Below are positions 24,802 through 33,030 of a stretch of DNA of 64,000 nt, one piece after another. Made by a program: the position numbers and the translations under genes. The stretch is from Phaeobacter sp. G2 (GTDB taxonomy: Bacteria > Pseudomonadota > Alphaproteobacteria > Rhodobacterales > Rhodobacteraceae), in NCBI GenBank assembly GCA_025163595.1, contig CP104101.1, positions 62,001 to 126,000 on the forward strand. The letters run 5' to 3'. The notes under the pieces were generated by a model. It was not told the DNA's origin. It searched no databases and saw nothing but the letters and a program-made list of their open reading frames with translations. Numbering within the stretch: the first letter of the stretch is position 1; the number at the start of each line of letters is the position of its first letter.

Positions 24802-26801
24802 GTGTTTTCCTCTGGATCGAGCTTGATAAGTGGGGCGTGCCCGGCAACCGTGTCGCCCGGTGCACAATAGATTTCCGTCACCACGCCCGCGACCGGCGCG
24901 GGCAGGCTTTGCAACAGCTTCATGGCCTCAAGCACCACCAGTGTGTCACCGGCTTTGACGCGGTCGCCGAGTGCGACGCGCACCTCGGCCACGGCGCCGG
25001 GCATGGGTGCGGACAACAGGTCAGCGACGCCAGACCCGCCGGTGGCACGTTGCAGATGCTGGTCTTCCAGCGTACGCAGGTCTGTCGCGGTCATTCCAGC
25101 AGGGGTTTGCAGGTGCACTCGCCAGTGACTCGGCGCGCGCACGACGTAAGCGATGCGCGAAAATGGAACCCCGTCGAAGCGTCCGCTCAGACGGCATTCG
25201 GCTAAAGCGGCGCTCTCGACCGTTATGGCCTGGCCGTCCGGCTGTACGGCTGTCAACACCGACCCGGAGCCGTTTACGCGGATCTGGTCGTCTTTGGTCG
25301 TCGCCCAATAGGATGCTGCACCGGGCCACCCCGCAGGGGCCGTGAGCCGCCATGACCCCAGGCTTTCCCAGGGCGACGCGCCCGCCGGGGCGAGATGCAG
25401 ATGCAGCGCCATCGCGGCAAGGGCCATGTCCCGGGGATCAGCGGACGGTTCACTCCAGCCGCCTGAGAACATCTCGGGCAGGCCCGAGGTATGGTGCCGG
25501 AACGCCGCAAAATCCGGGTGTGTCAGCAACGCGCGCTGATAGGCCAGGTTCAGACCGACGCCACCGACTGCAAAGGCATCCATTGCGACAACCGCCTGAC
25601 GGATCGCACCGGCCCGGTCCGGCGCGTGGACGATCAGCTTGGCAATCATCGAATCGTAATGGTGGCTGACGACCGAGCCTGCCTCGACCCCGGTATCGAG
25701 CCGCACGCCGGCGGGCGGAGCCCAAAGGCTGATCTCGCCCGTTTCGGGGCGGAAATTCTCGTCCGGGTTTTCGGCGGCGATGCGGATTTCAATGGCGTGC
25801 CCGTCAAACTGCACATCGCCTTGCGTCAGCGCCAGCGGCTCGCCCCGCGCGATGCGCAACTGCCATTCGACCAGATCGATGCCGGTGATCGCCTCGGTCA
25901 CGGGGTGTTCCACCTGCAACCGGGTATTCATTTCCAGAAAGTAGTATTCACCGCGCCCGGGGTCATAGAGGTATTCCACCGTCCCGGCGGAGCGATAGCC
26001 GATCGCCTGCGCCAACCGCACCGCTGCCGCACGCATGCGGTCGCGCACAGCCTCGGGAAGATCGGCGGCGGGGGCTTCTTCGATCAGCTTTTGGTGGTTG
26101 CGTTGCAGCGAACAATCGCGGTCGCCCAGATGCAGCACGGTGCCGTGAGTGTCGCCCAGAACCTGCACTTCGACGTGGCGGGCACGGGGCGCATAGCGTT
26201 CGAGGAACACCGCCGGATCGCCGAAGGCGCTCTGCGCTTCGGCCCGGGCAGATGCAATCGCTTCGGGTGCGTCGCCCAGATCGGAGACAAGCCGCATCCC
26301 GCGTCCGCCGCCGCCGGCGCTGGCCTTGACCAGAAAGGGGGTGCCAAGCGCCTCGGCCTCTTGCAGCAGGCGCGCGTCGGACTGATCCTCGCCGCGATAG
26401 CCGGGCAGGACGGGCACGCCTGCGGCTTCGGCGGCAGCCTTGGCCTCGATCTTGGAGCCCATCCGCGCGATAGCGTCGGGTTCCGGCCCGATGAACACAA
26501 GGCCCGCCGCCTCGACCGCCGCCGCGAAACCGGCATTCTCAGACAGAAAACCATAGCCCGGGTGCACCGCACCCGCGCCCGTCGCCCGCGCAGCCTCAAG
26601 GATGGCCTCGACGTTCAAATAACTGTCCGACGGGGCGGCCCCACCGATGCAGACGGCATGATCGGCCTCGGCCACGAAGGGCGCGTCGCGGTCCGCGTCC
26701 GAAAACACCGCTACGCTTTCCAGCCCCAGTTTGCGGCACCCGCGCTGGATGCGCCGGGCAATCTCGCCCCGGTTGGCGATCAGAACGCGGGTGAAGCTCA
26801 T
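24798..26801 (-). CDS. Acyl-CoA carboxylase alpha subunit (biotin carboxylase + BCCP), module A
   Basis: A 667-residue fused subunit that carboxylates biotin with ATP and bicarbonate. The biotin carboxylase domain (1 to about 445) has VLIANRGEIA at the start, the GGGGRGMR glycine loop, and EMNTRLQVEHPVTE with catalytic residues. A linker/BT-type domain follows, then the biotinyl domain (about 595-667) with the modified Lys628 in EAMKLL (most relatives have EAMKM). The start was set at the ATGA overlap with the hydratase gene. It pairs with the carboxyltransferase gene two genes upstream. Methylcrotonyl- or geranyl-CoA carboxylase type; the substrate is not decided. Confidence 0.92.
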   Translation of the reverse strand: MSFTRVLIANRGEIARRIQRGCRKLGLESVAVFSDADRDAPFVAEADHAVCIGGAAPSDSYLNVEAILEAARATGAGAVHPGYGFLSENAGFAAAVEAAGLVFIGPEPDAIARMGSKIEAKAAAEAAGVPVLPGYRGEDQSDARLLQEAEALGTPFLVKASAGGGGRGMRLVSDLGDAPEAIASARAEAQSAFGDPAVFLERYAPRARHVEVQVLGDTHGTVLHLGDRDCSLQRNHQKLIEEAPAADLPEAVRDRMRAAAVRLAQAIGYRSAGTVEYLYDPGRGEYYFLEMNTRLQVEHPVTEAITGIDLVEWQLRIARGEPLALTQGDVQFDGHAIEIRIAAENPDENFRPETGEISLWAPPAGVRLDTGVEAGSVVSHHYDSMIAKLIVHAPDRAGAIRQAVVAMDAFAVGGVGLNLAYQRALLTHPDFAAFRHHTSGLPEMFSGGWSEPSADPRDMALAAMALHLHLAPAGASPWESLGSWRLTAPAGWPGAASYWATTKDDQIRVNGSGSVLTAVQPDGQAITVESAALAECRLSGRFDGVPFSRIAYVVRAPSHWRVHLQTPAGMTATDLRTLEDQHLQRATGGSGVADLLSAPMPGAVAEVRVALGDRVKAGDTLVVLEAMKLLQSLPAPVAGVVTEIYCAPGDTVAGHAPLIKLDPEENT

Positions 26802-27592
26802 TTCACCCGCCATGACGGAACGCCCTTGTTGATGAAGCTGTTGATGCCTTCGATACCTTCCTCCGTCTCCCACGCATCGGCCAGCCGGTCGGCGGTGTAG
26901 ATCATGTTGGTCTCCAGATCGTGGGACGCGACATAGGCGATCAGCGCCTTGGTATCGGCCACGGCACCCGGCGCGGCCTGAAGGTGATCATGCACCACCC
27001 GGTTCACCGTGGCGTCCAAGTCGCCCGACGCGACAACTTCGGTCAACAGACCGATCCGCTCGGCGCGGGCGGTGTCGAACAACGCCCCCGACAGCATGGT
27101 CTCACGCGAATGCACCTTGCCGATGCGGGCCACCACATAAGGCGATATATTCGCGGGCAGAAGGCCCAGCTTGACCTCGGTCAGACCGAAGCGCGCGCCT
27201 TCGGCGCCGATGGTGTAGTCGCAGACGGAAATCATGCCGACACCGCCACCGTAGGCCGGGCCGTTGATCCGCCCGATCAAGGGTTTGGGCAGCGTGTCGA
27301 GACGGCGCAACAACCGCGCCAGCGTGGCGCTCTGGTCTACCCGTTCGGCACGGGACTTTTCGATGTTTGACGAGAACCAGTTGAAATCGCCGCCCGCGCA
27401 GAAGCTCTTGCCCGCGCCGGTCAGGACCACAATACGCACATCGTCATCTGCAGCCAGCTTTTCGGCGGCATCGTATAGCTCTGCGATCAATTCGCCATTC
27501 AGCGCATTGTGTTTGTCGGGGCGGTTGAGCGTCAGCGTGGCGACGCCGCGCGCATCAGTTTCGACAAGGATCGTGTTGTAGGTATTGTTCAA
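26798..27592 (-). CDS. Enoyl-CoA hydratase, methylglutaconyl-CoA hydratase-like
   Basis: Crotonase-fold enzyme of 264 residues between the two carboxylase subunit genes, the place occupied by LiuC (3-methylglutaconyl-CoA hydratase) and AtuE (isohexenylglutaconyl-CoA hydratase). The oxyanion-hole segments are seen in SFCAGGDF (about 63-70) and GPAYGGGVG. The first crotonase Glu is replaced by Gly while the second is kept in LTEVKLGLLPA. Predicted to hydrate the glutaconyl-CoA made by the carboxylase. Ten bases separate it from the carboxyltransferase gene. Confidence 0.85.
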   Translation of the reverse strand: MNNTYNTILVETDARGVATLTLNRPDKHNALNGELIAELYDAAEKLAADDDVRIVVLTGAGKSFCAGGDFNWFSSNIEKSRAERVDQSATLARLLRRLDTLPKPLIGRINGPAYGGGVGMISVCDYTIGAEGARFGLTEVKLGLLPANISPYVVARIGKVHSRETMLSGALFDTARAERIGLLTEVVASGDLDATVNRVVHDHLQAAPGAVADTKALIAYVASHDLETNMIYTADRLADAWETEEGIEGINSFINKGVPSWRVK

Positions 27593-27601
27593 CTTGAAGC
27601 C

Positions 27602-29200
27602 TCACATTCTGAATACAGGCGTATGGCGACCGGCTTCGGGCACCGATGTCACGATGGCCAGGCACAGGCCAAGGATATCGCGGGTTTGCGCGGGTTCGAT
27701 CAGCCCGTCATCCCAAAGCCGCGAGGTGGCATAATAGGGATCGGACTGTTCACCATACTGGGCCCGAACCTGCTCCTCGATCAGCTTCATGTCGGCCTCC
27801 ATCTTGCCCGGGTCGCCCCCTTTCTGGCGGCGCAGTTCCAGCATCACATTTGTAGCGATGTCGGCAGACATGGTGGCCAGTTCCGCCGTGGGCCAGGCAA
27901 AGAGAAAATTCGGGGCGAAACCACGTCCGCACATGCCGTAGTTGCCTGCCCCGTATGAGCCGCCCAAGAGGACCGACAGGCGCGGCACCTTGGCAACCGA
28001 CATGGCATAGACCAGCTTGGCACTGTCTTTGGCAATGCCGCCGCGCTCGGCTTCGGTGCCGACCATGAAGCCCGAGATGTTGTGGAGGAACAAAAGCGGG
28101 ATGTTGCGTTGATCGCACATCGACACGAATTGCGCGCCCTTGAGCGAACTGTCGGACACAAGCGCCCCATTATTTGCGAGAATGCCCACTCGATAGCCGT
28201 GAATCCGCGCGGTGCCGCAGACCAGCGTCTCACCCCATCCGGGCTTGAATTCGCGGAATTCGCCGGCGTCGATCATGCGCAGTAGAACCTCGCGCATGTC
28301 ATAGGGCTGTTTGCGATCGGCGCTGATGACGCCAAGCAGTTCCTCTGGGTTGCGCGCCGGCGGCGCGCAGGTTGCATCGGGACCCATCGGGCGCGACAGG
28401 CCCAGTTCGGATACGATGTCGCGCATCAGAGCAAGCGCATGATACTCGTCCTCGGCCAGATGGTCAGACACACCGGAGACGCGCGAATGCATCTCGGCCC
28501 CCCCCAATGTTTCTCCATCAACCTCTTCGTTGATCGCCACCTTGACGATCGAGGGGCCGCCCAGATGGATGCGTGCGTTGCCGCGTACCATGATGACTTC
28601 GTCCGACAGGGCCGGGATATAGGCCCCACCGGCCGTGCAGCCTCCAAAGACCGCCGCGATCTGCGGCAGGCCGCTCGCGGACATGTTGGTTTGACGATAA
28701 AAGGAATTGCCGAAATGGCGGGCATCGGGGAAAACCCGGTCCTGCTCTGGCAGATAGGCACCGCCGCAATCCACCAGATAGAGGCAGGGCAGCCGGTTCT
28801 CGGCTGCGATTTCCTGGGCGCGGATGTGTTTCTGCACGGTTTCGTGATAGAAAGACCCACCCTTCACTGTCGCATCGTTGGCGATCACAACGCAGGGAAG
28901 CCCGTGGACGATCCCGATACCGGTCACGATTCCCGCACCGGGCACCTCGCCCCCGTATTGACCGTAGGCGGCAAGCGACGACAGCTCAAGAAACGCAGTG
29001 CCCGTATCTACCAGCAGGTCGATCCGTTCGCGAACCAACAGCTTGCTGCGCTTGCGATGCCGCGCGACCATGTCGGGGCGGCCGCCAGCCGTTGCTTCGG
29101 CGATCCGCGCGCGCAGCGTTTCGACGCGCTCGCTTTGTGCGGCGTGGTTGCGGGTGTAGGTCTCTGATGCGGTCAGCACCGCTGTTTCAAGACGTGCCAT
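27602..29200 (-). CDS. Acyl-CoA carboxylase beta subunit (carboxyltransferase), module A
   Basis: A 532-residue carboxyltransferase of the methylcrotonyl/geranyl-CoA carboxylase type; it moves CO2 from biotin to the gamma carbon of an enoyl-CoA. Both crotonase-like halves are present, with oxyanion-hole glycine motifs GGCTAGGAYIPALSDE and GGSYGAGNYGMCGRGF. The start MARLETAV was chosen because it lies directly after the tetR stop; the frame's upstream extension overlaps tetR. It is the first structural gene of the operon headed by tetR. Confidence 0.93.
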   Translation of the reverse strand: MARLETAVLTASETYTRNHAAQSERVETLRARIAEATAGGRPDMVARHRKRSKLLVRERIDLLVDTGTAFLELSSLAAYGQYGGEVPGAGIVTGIGIVHGLPCVVIANDATVKGGSFYHETVQKHIRAQEIAAENRLPCLYLVDCGGAYLPEQDRVFPDARHFGNSFYRQTNMSASGLPQIAAVFGGCTAGGAYIPALSDEVIMVRGNARIHLGGPSIVKVAINEEVDGETLGGAEMHSRVSGVSDHLAEDEYHALALMRDIVSELGLSRPMGPDATCAPPARNPEELLGVISADRKQPYDMREVLLRMIDAGEFREFKPGWGETLVCGTARIHGYRVGILANNGALVSDSSLKGAQFVSMCDQRNIPLLFLHNISGFMVGTEAERGGIAKDSAKLVYAMSVAKVPRLSVLLGGSYGAGNYGMCGRGFAPNFLFAWPTAELATMSADIATNVMLELRRQKGGDPGKMEADMKLIEEQVRAQYGEQSDPYYATSRLWDDGLIEPAQTRDILGLCLAIVTSVPEAGRHTPVFRM

Positions 29201-29204
29201 GAAG

Positions 29205-29834
29205 TCAGGTATCCTGTCTTTGGAGTATCCCGTTGAGGAACACATCGGCATAGGTGCGTGACAACGCATCGGCGCTACCGCGGTCCGGGTCGAACCAATC
29301 GAGCGTGGCGTTCAATGTACCGATCAGCATCAGGCGCAGGCGACGGATATCGACGTCTTGCTTCAGCGTGCCATCTTTCTTAAGCTGGGACAGAAGACTG
29401 TCCCACTCAGCCTCATAGGTCCTGCGCGTGGGCAAGTTGGCATCCCGGACGGATTGCGGCACCTGCCCGAAAATACGCACATTCGCCGATGTATAATCGC
29501 TCACATCAAGAAGCGCGCGCAAATGCGCCCGGATCGCAGAGCGCAGGATCGTTTCGCCATCGGTATCGGCTGGCAGGTCGGTGATGGCGTCTCTCATACT
29601 CGCGTGAACGACCCGAATCCCTGCATCAAGAACGGCCGCGACGATCTCGTCCTTGGAACCGAAATGATAGTATATGCTACCCGCCTTGATCCCGGCGGCC
29701 TCGGCAATTTTTCGGAGCGAAACGGACCCGTAGCCTTGTTCGCGGAAAAGCCGCGCGGCAATGTCCAGCACCCCGTCCCGTCCAACCGCGCTGCGCGATG
29801 TCTCGTTGACTTTGATTGCCGTGTTTTGTGCCAT
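29205..29834 (-). CDS. TetR-family repressor of the carboxylase operon
   Basis: A 209-residue TetR regulator. The N-terminal helix-turn-helix (about 20-66) includes SLRKIAEAAGIKAGSIYYHF. The ligand domain contains the SDYTSANVR motif shared with both halves of the double TetR at 44366-45688, so these regulators are one subfamily. It is the first gene of its operon, with a CTAAC-N4-GTTAG palindrome 25-45 bases ahead of its start, so autoregulation by an acyl-CoA-type ligand is likely (inference). LiuR/AtuR-like control of terpene or leucine genes is the closest known theme. Confidence 0.9.
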   Translation of the reverse strand: MAQNTAIKVNETSRSAVGRDGVLDIAARLFREQGYGSVSLRKIAEAAGIKAGSIYYHFGSKDEIVAAVLDAGIRVVHASMRDAITDLPADTDGETILRSAIRAHLRALLDVSDYTSANVRIFGQVPQSVRDANLPTRRTYEAEWDSLLSQLKKDGTLKQDVDIRRLRLMLIGTLNATLDWFDPDRGSADALSRTYADVFLNGILQRQDT

Positions 29835-29858
29835 AGACTTTCGTATCGCCCCAACGCC

Positions 29859-29878
29859 TAACTAACGCCTGTTAGGTT
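29859..29878. promoter_or_regulatory. TetR-type operator 1 (tetR-carboxylase operon)
   Basis: Contains CTAAC GCCT GTTAG, arms and 4-base spacing as in operators 5 and 6. It lies 25 bases before the tetR start codon, where a repressor would block transcription. The outer bases differ from the other sites. Confidence 0.65.
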
Positions 29879-29978
29879 AATAGCCCAAGTGAGTAAATCG
29901 TCGTGATCGTGCCAGACTAGAGTCTGCGGAAAATTCCGCATTGGCGACCGCCAAGAGGCCGCCCAGACATTAATGTGC

Positions 29979-30009
29979 TTGCCCGGGCCCGATGACGGGG
30001 TCCGGGCAA
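29979..30009 (-). terminator. 12-bp hairpin after the SDR gene
   Basis: TTGCCCGGGCCC (29979-29990) pairs with GGGTCCGGGCAA (29998-30009) through one G-T wobble, loop GATGACG. It starts six bases past the SDR stop on the minus strand. No T run follows. Confidence 0.6.
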
Positions 30010-30014
30010 ATGCC

Positions 30015-30845
30015 TTAGATCACGAAACCGCCACCGCAGATGATGTGTTGGCCTGAAATGAAGTTCGATTCCGGCGCACAGAACAGATAGACAGCACCGG
30101 CAGCTTCTTCCGGAGTGCCGACCCGGCCCAGCGGGATCATGTGCTCCATCTGGGACAGGAGATCGGGATTCACGCCGACCTTGATCTCTTTTTCCTCGAC
30201 CTGGATCGTGCTGTCTCCGTCGGCGCTGCCCTCGGTCAGGCGGGTGCGGATCGGGCCGAAAGCCACGGCATTGACGTTGACCTTGTAGCGGCCCCATTCC
30301 TTGGCCATCGTCCGGGTGACACCCAGAATGCCGGCCTTGGCGGCGGAATAGTTGATCTGGCCAGCATTGCCGCCGGTCCCTGCGATGGACGAGATGTTGA
30401 CCACCTTGCGGAACACTTCCTGTCCGGCGGCGGCCTCTTCCTTGGCCTTGGCGCTGATCACCGGCTGCGCGGCGCGCAGGATCCTGAAGGGGGCCGTCAG
30501 GTGAACGTCGATGATCGCCTGCCATTGTTCGTCGGTCATTTTCTGAACGACGCTGTCCCAAGTATAGCCCGCATTGTTCACGATGATGTCCAGCCCGCCA
30601 AAGCTGTCCATGCCGGTCTTGATGAACCGTTCGGCAAAACCGTCTTCGGTGACGCTGCCGGCACAGACCACGGCCTCGGCTCCCGTTGCGCGTACCGCCT
30701 CGGCGGTTTCATTGGCCGGATCCGCATCCAGATCGTTGATCACCAGCCGGGCCCCTTCCGAGGCCAGTTTGAGAGCGATTTCGCGGCCAATGCCCCGGCC
30801 CGAGCCCGAGACCAGCGCCACGCGCCCGTCGAGTTTTCCAGTCAT
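30015..30845 (-). CDS. SDR-family dehydrogenase (FabG-like, AtuB/AtuG analogue)
   Basis: Short-chain dehydrogenase of 276 residues with NAD(P) motif GSGRGIG (about 14-20), VNNAG, and the catalytic Ser-Tyr-Lys in NISSIAG and INYSAAKAG. A 14-residue Ala/Glu-rich insert (near KAKEEAAAGQEVF) precedes the catalytic Ser. It is 24 bases downstream of the SCP-x-type thiolase gene, so the pair may oxidise a 3-hydroxyacyl-CoA and then cleave the ketoacyl-CoA. Several SDRs in the region have overlapping possible roles. Confidence 0.85.
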   Translation of the reverse strand: MTGKLDGRVALVSGSGRGIGREIALKLASEGARLVINDLDADPANETAEAVRATGAEAVVCAGSVTEDGFAERFIKTGMDSFGGLDIIVNNAGYTWDSVVQKMTDEQWQAIIDVHLTAPFRILRAAQPVISAKAKEEAAAGQEVFRKVVNISSIAGTGGNAGQINYSAAKAGILGVTRTMAKEWGRYKVNVNAVAFGPIRTRLTEGSADGDSTIQVEEKEIKVGVNPDLLSQMEHMIPLGRVGTPEEAAGAVYLFCAPESNFISGQHIICGGGFVI

Positions 30846-30869
30846 ATTGATTCCTCCCGAAAGTCGCTA

Positions 30870-32054
30870 TCAGGCTTTTTCATAAAGCGTGGTGACGCAG
30901 GCCCCGCCGAGGCCCAGATTGTGCTGAAGCGCCAGACGTGCGCCATCAACCTGGCGCGCATCTGCCTGGCCGCGAAGCTGCTGAACGAGCTCGGTACATT
31001 GCGCTAGGCCGGTCGCCCCAAGCGGATGGCCTTTGGACAATAGACCGCCCGACGGGTTGGTCACGTATTTTCCGCCGTAGGTGTTGTCGCCATCATCAAC
31101 GAATTTCGCCGCTTCGCCGCGACCGCAAAGGCCAAGCGCCTCATAGGTGATCAGCTCGTTGTGGGCGAAACAGTCGTGCAGTTCGACCACATCCACGTCC
31201 TCGGGCCCGATGCCCGCGTCCTCGTAAACCTGATCGGCGGCGCGCTTGGCCATCGAAAAGCCGACCACTTCGCGCATGTCATGGGCTTCGAAAGTTTCCG
31301 GGCCGTCCGTCGTCATGGCCTGCGCCGCGATCCGAACCGAACTGTCCAGTCCGTGCTTGTCGGCGAATTCCTTGGAACAAATGATCGCGGCGGCCGCGCC
31401 ACAGGTTGGCGGACAGGCCATGAGCTTGGTCATGATGCCGGGCCAGACGACCTGGGTGGCCATGACGTCTTCCGCCGTCACCTCCTGCCGGAACAGGGCA
31501 ACCGGATTCTTCGCAGCATGTCGGCTGGCCTTGGCGCGGATTTTTGCGAAGGTTTCCAGGGGGGTGCCGAACTCGTCCATATGCGCCTTGCCCGCACCGC
31601 CGAAGTACCGCAGCGCCAGCGGGATCTCGGCACTGCCAACCAGTTCGTCGGTTTCTCTGTCGAATGCCGCAAAGGGGCTGACCCGGTCATGGAACATCGC
31701 ACCGATTGCGCCGGGCTGCATCTGTTCGAACCCTAGTGCCAGAGCACATTCGACCGCGCCGCTTTCAACTGCCTGCCTGGCCAGGAACAGGGCGGACGAT
31801 CCGGTCGAGCAGTTGTTGTTCACATTCAGAACCGGGATGCCTGTCATTCCGACATGGTACAGGGCGCGCTGACCGCAGGTGCTGTCGCCATAGACATAGC
31901 CAACATAGGCCTGTTGGACTTTATCATAATCCAACCCCGCGTCAGCCAGAGCGGACCGGGTCGCAGCGGTCGCCATCACATCGTAGCTTTCGGATTTTCC
32001 CGGCTTCTGGAACGGGACCATCCCAACGCCTGCAACATAGGCTTTGTCTGTCAT
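30870..32054 (-). CDS. SCP-x-type thiolase (lipid-transfer protein family)
   Basis: A 394-residue thiolase of the sterol-carrier-protein-x class, which cleaves 3-ketoacyl-CoAs with alpha-methyl branches or side chains of sterols. The nucleophile Cys sits in NVNNNCSTGSSA (about 85); DVVELHDCFAHNE and LLSKGHPLGATG supply the His residues. The ATG after GGGAGAGAG was chosen over an upstream TTG. An enzyme tolerant of methyl branches fits the isoprenoid reading of this cluster. It is first in a two-gene operon with the SDR, under operators 2 and 3. Confidence 0.9.
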   Translation of the reverse strand: MTDKAYVAGVGMVPFQKPGKSESYDVMATAATRSALADAGLDYDKVQQAYVGYVYGDSTCGQRALYHVGMTGIPVLNVNNNCSTGSSALFLARQAVESGAVECALALGFEQMQPGAIGAMFHDRVSPFAAFDRETDELVGSAEIPLALRYFGGAGKAHMDEFGTPLETFAKIRAKASRHAAKNPVALFRQEVTAEDVMATQVVWPGIMTKLMACPPTCGAAAAIICSKEFADKHGLDSSVRIAAQAMTTDGPETFEAHDMREVVGFSMAKRAADQVYEDAGIGPEDVDVVELHDCFAHNELITYEALGLCGRGEAAKFVDDGDNTYGGKYVTNPSGGLLSKGHPLGATGLAQCTELVQQLRGQADARQVDGARLALQHNLGLGGACVTTLYEKA

Positions 32055-32106
32055 TTCTCTCTCTCCCAAGTTCGGTCAGGCCACCCTAATCGGTCCGCCA
32101 GTCTAT

Positions 32107-32126
32107 TTTCTACCATTTGTTAGATT
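32107..32126. promoter_or_regulatory. TetR-type operator 2
   Basis: TTTCTACCATTTGTTAGATT; read on the minus strand it is AATCTAACAAATGGTAGAAA, one mismatch from the TCTAACAAATGTTAGA core. It lies 53 bases before the thiolase start in an AT-rich divergent promoter region. A further half site (ATTCTAAC) follows at 32131-32138. Confidence 0.65.
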
Positions 32127-32188
32127 TTTAATTCTAACCTTGGGAAGTGTCAATATCGCCAAGCTGTGACGTAGGGAGCTTGCGCTAT

Positions 32189-32208
32189 TTTCTAACTTGT
32201 GTTTGATT
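32189..32208. promoter_or_regulatory. TetR-type operator 3 (degenerate right arm)
   Basis: TTTCTAACTTGTGTTTGATT. The left arm is perfect, the right arm is GTTTGA instead of GTTAGA. It is almost identical to operator 4 (one difference), including flanking CTAT and GATTT, and lies 99 bases before the plus-strand hexapeptide-repeat gene. Confidence 0.55.
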
Positions 32209-32307
32209 TCGGGCCACACGCCCTGATCGGCGGCACAATTGAGGGATTCTGGTCCCGGCGCAACCGCCGACAAGCGTTTAGCACTCAGCTTACGAAAGGT
32301 GGTCGGA

Positions 32308-32919
32308 ATGGCATACTGTTATGAGTTCAAGGGTTTTATACCCGTCGTGCCCGAGGATACATATGTCCACCCTCAGGCCGTTCTGATCGGGAATGTCATC
32401 CTGGGTCATGGATGCTACATCGGCCCCGGGGCAAGCTTGCGGGGCGATTTCGGCAGGATCGTGATCGGGGATGGAGCCAATGTTCAGGACAATTGCATCA
32501 TCCATTCCTTTCCCGGCCGCGACGCCGTGGTGGAAAGCGACGGCCACATCGGCCATGGCGCGATCCTGCACGGTTGCACGGTGGGCCGGAACGCTCTGGT
32601 CGGAATGAATTCCGTCATTATGGATGGTGTAGAGCTTGGGGCGGAATCGATTGTCGGCGCGCAGGCGTTTGTGCGTGGCGAAACCGTGATTCCGTCGCGT
32701 TCGATGGTGGTGGGATCGCCGGCAAAGGTGATCCGCGAGGTCAGCGAGAAAGAAATCGCGTGGAAAACGCGCGGCACCGCGGAATACCAGCAACTTGCGC
32801 GCGATTGTCTGGCCGGATTGACGCCGGTCGAGCCGCTGAAGGCGGTCGAGGCAGACCGGCCCGGCATGGCGGCCTCTGACGTCGTTTCGATTCAGGAGGC
32901 GCGGCAGACATCGTCCTGA
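32308..32919 (+). CDS. Gamma-carbonic-anhydrase/PaaY-like hexapeptide protein
   Basis: A 203-residue left-handed beta-helix protein with isoleucine-rich hexapeptide repeats ([10 protein letters not shown], then [11 protein letters not shown], then AILHGCTVG). The SLRGDFG motif and His residues in IIHSF and [10 protein letters not shown] match the zinc site of gamma-carbonic anhydrases. PaaY, a relative, is a thioesterase that clears dead-end CoA thioesters in phenylacetate breakdown; CaiE is another. Here it is transcribed away from the thiolase operon and faces a carboxylase operon. Either bicarbonate supply or CoA-ester clearing is possible. GGTGG precedes the chosen ATG. Confidence 0.85.
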   Translation: MAYCYEFKGFIPVVPEDTYVHPQAVLIGNVILGHGCYIGPGASLRGDFGRIVIGDGANVQDNCIIHSFPGRDAVVESDGHIGHGAILHGCTVGRNALVGMNSVIMDGVELGAESIVGAQAFVRGETVIPSRSMVVGSPAKVIREVSEKEIAWKTRGTAEYQQLARDCLAGLTPVEPLKAVEADRPGMAASDVVSIQEARQTSS

Positions 32920-32947
32920 CCTGTCCGGGAACCGGACCGGTCAGGAC
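32913..32947. terminator. Bidirectional terminator hairpin between convergent genes
   Basis: GTCCTGACC (32913-32921) pairs with GGTCAGGAC (32939-32947). Inside it GTCCGG pairs with CCGGAC around a GAA loop, giving 15 bp with one mismatch. It covers the stop of the hexapeptide gene and faces the end of the carboxyltransferase gene, so it may serve both strands. Confidence 0.7.
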
Positions 32948-33030
32948 TACTTCAGCTTTCGAAAGCGCCAGTTGGAAGCGCCTTGATGCGGAACGGCACT
33001 CCCCGACCCGGTGTGCCGTCCCTCAAGCCT

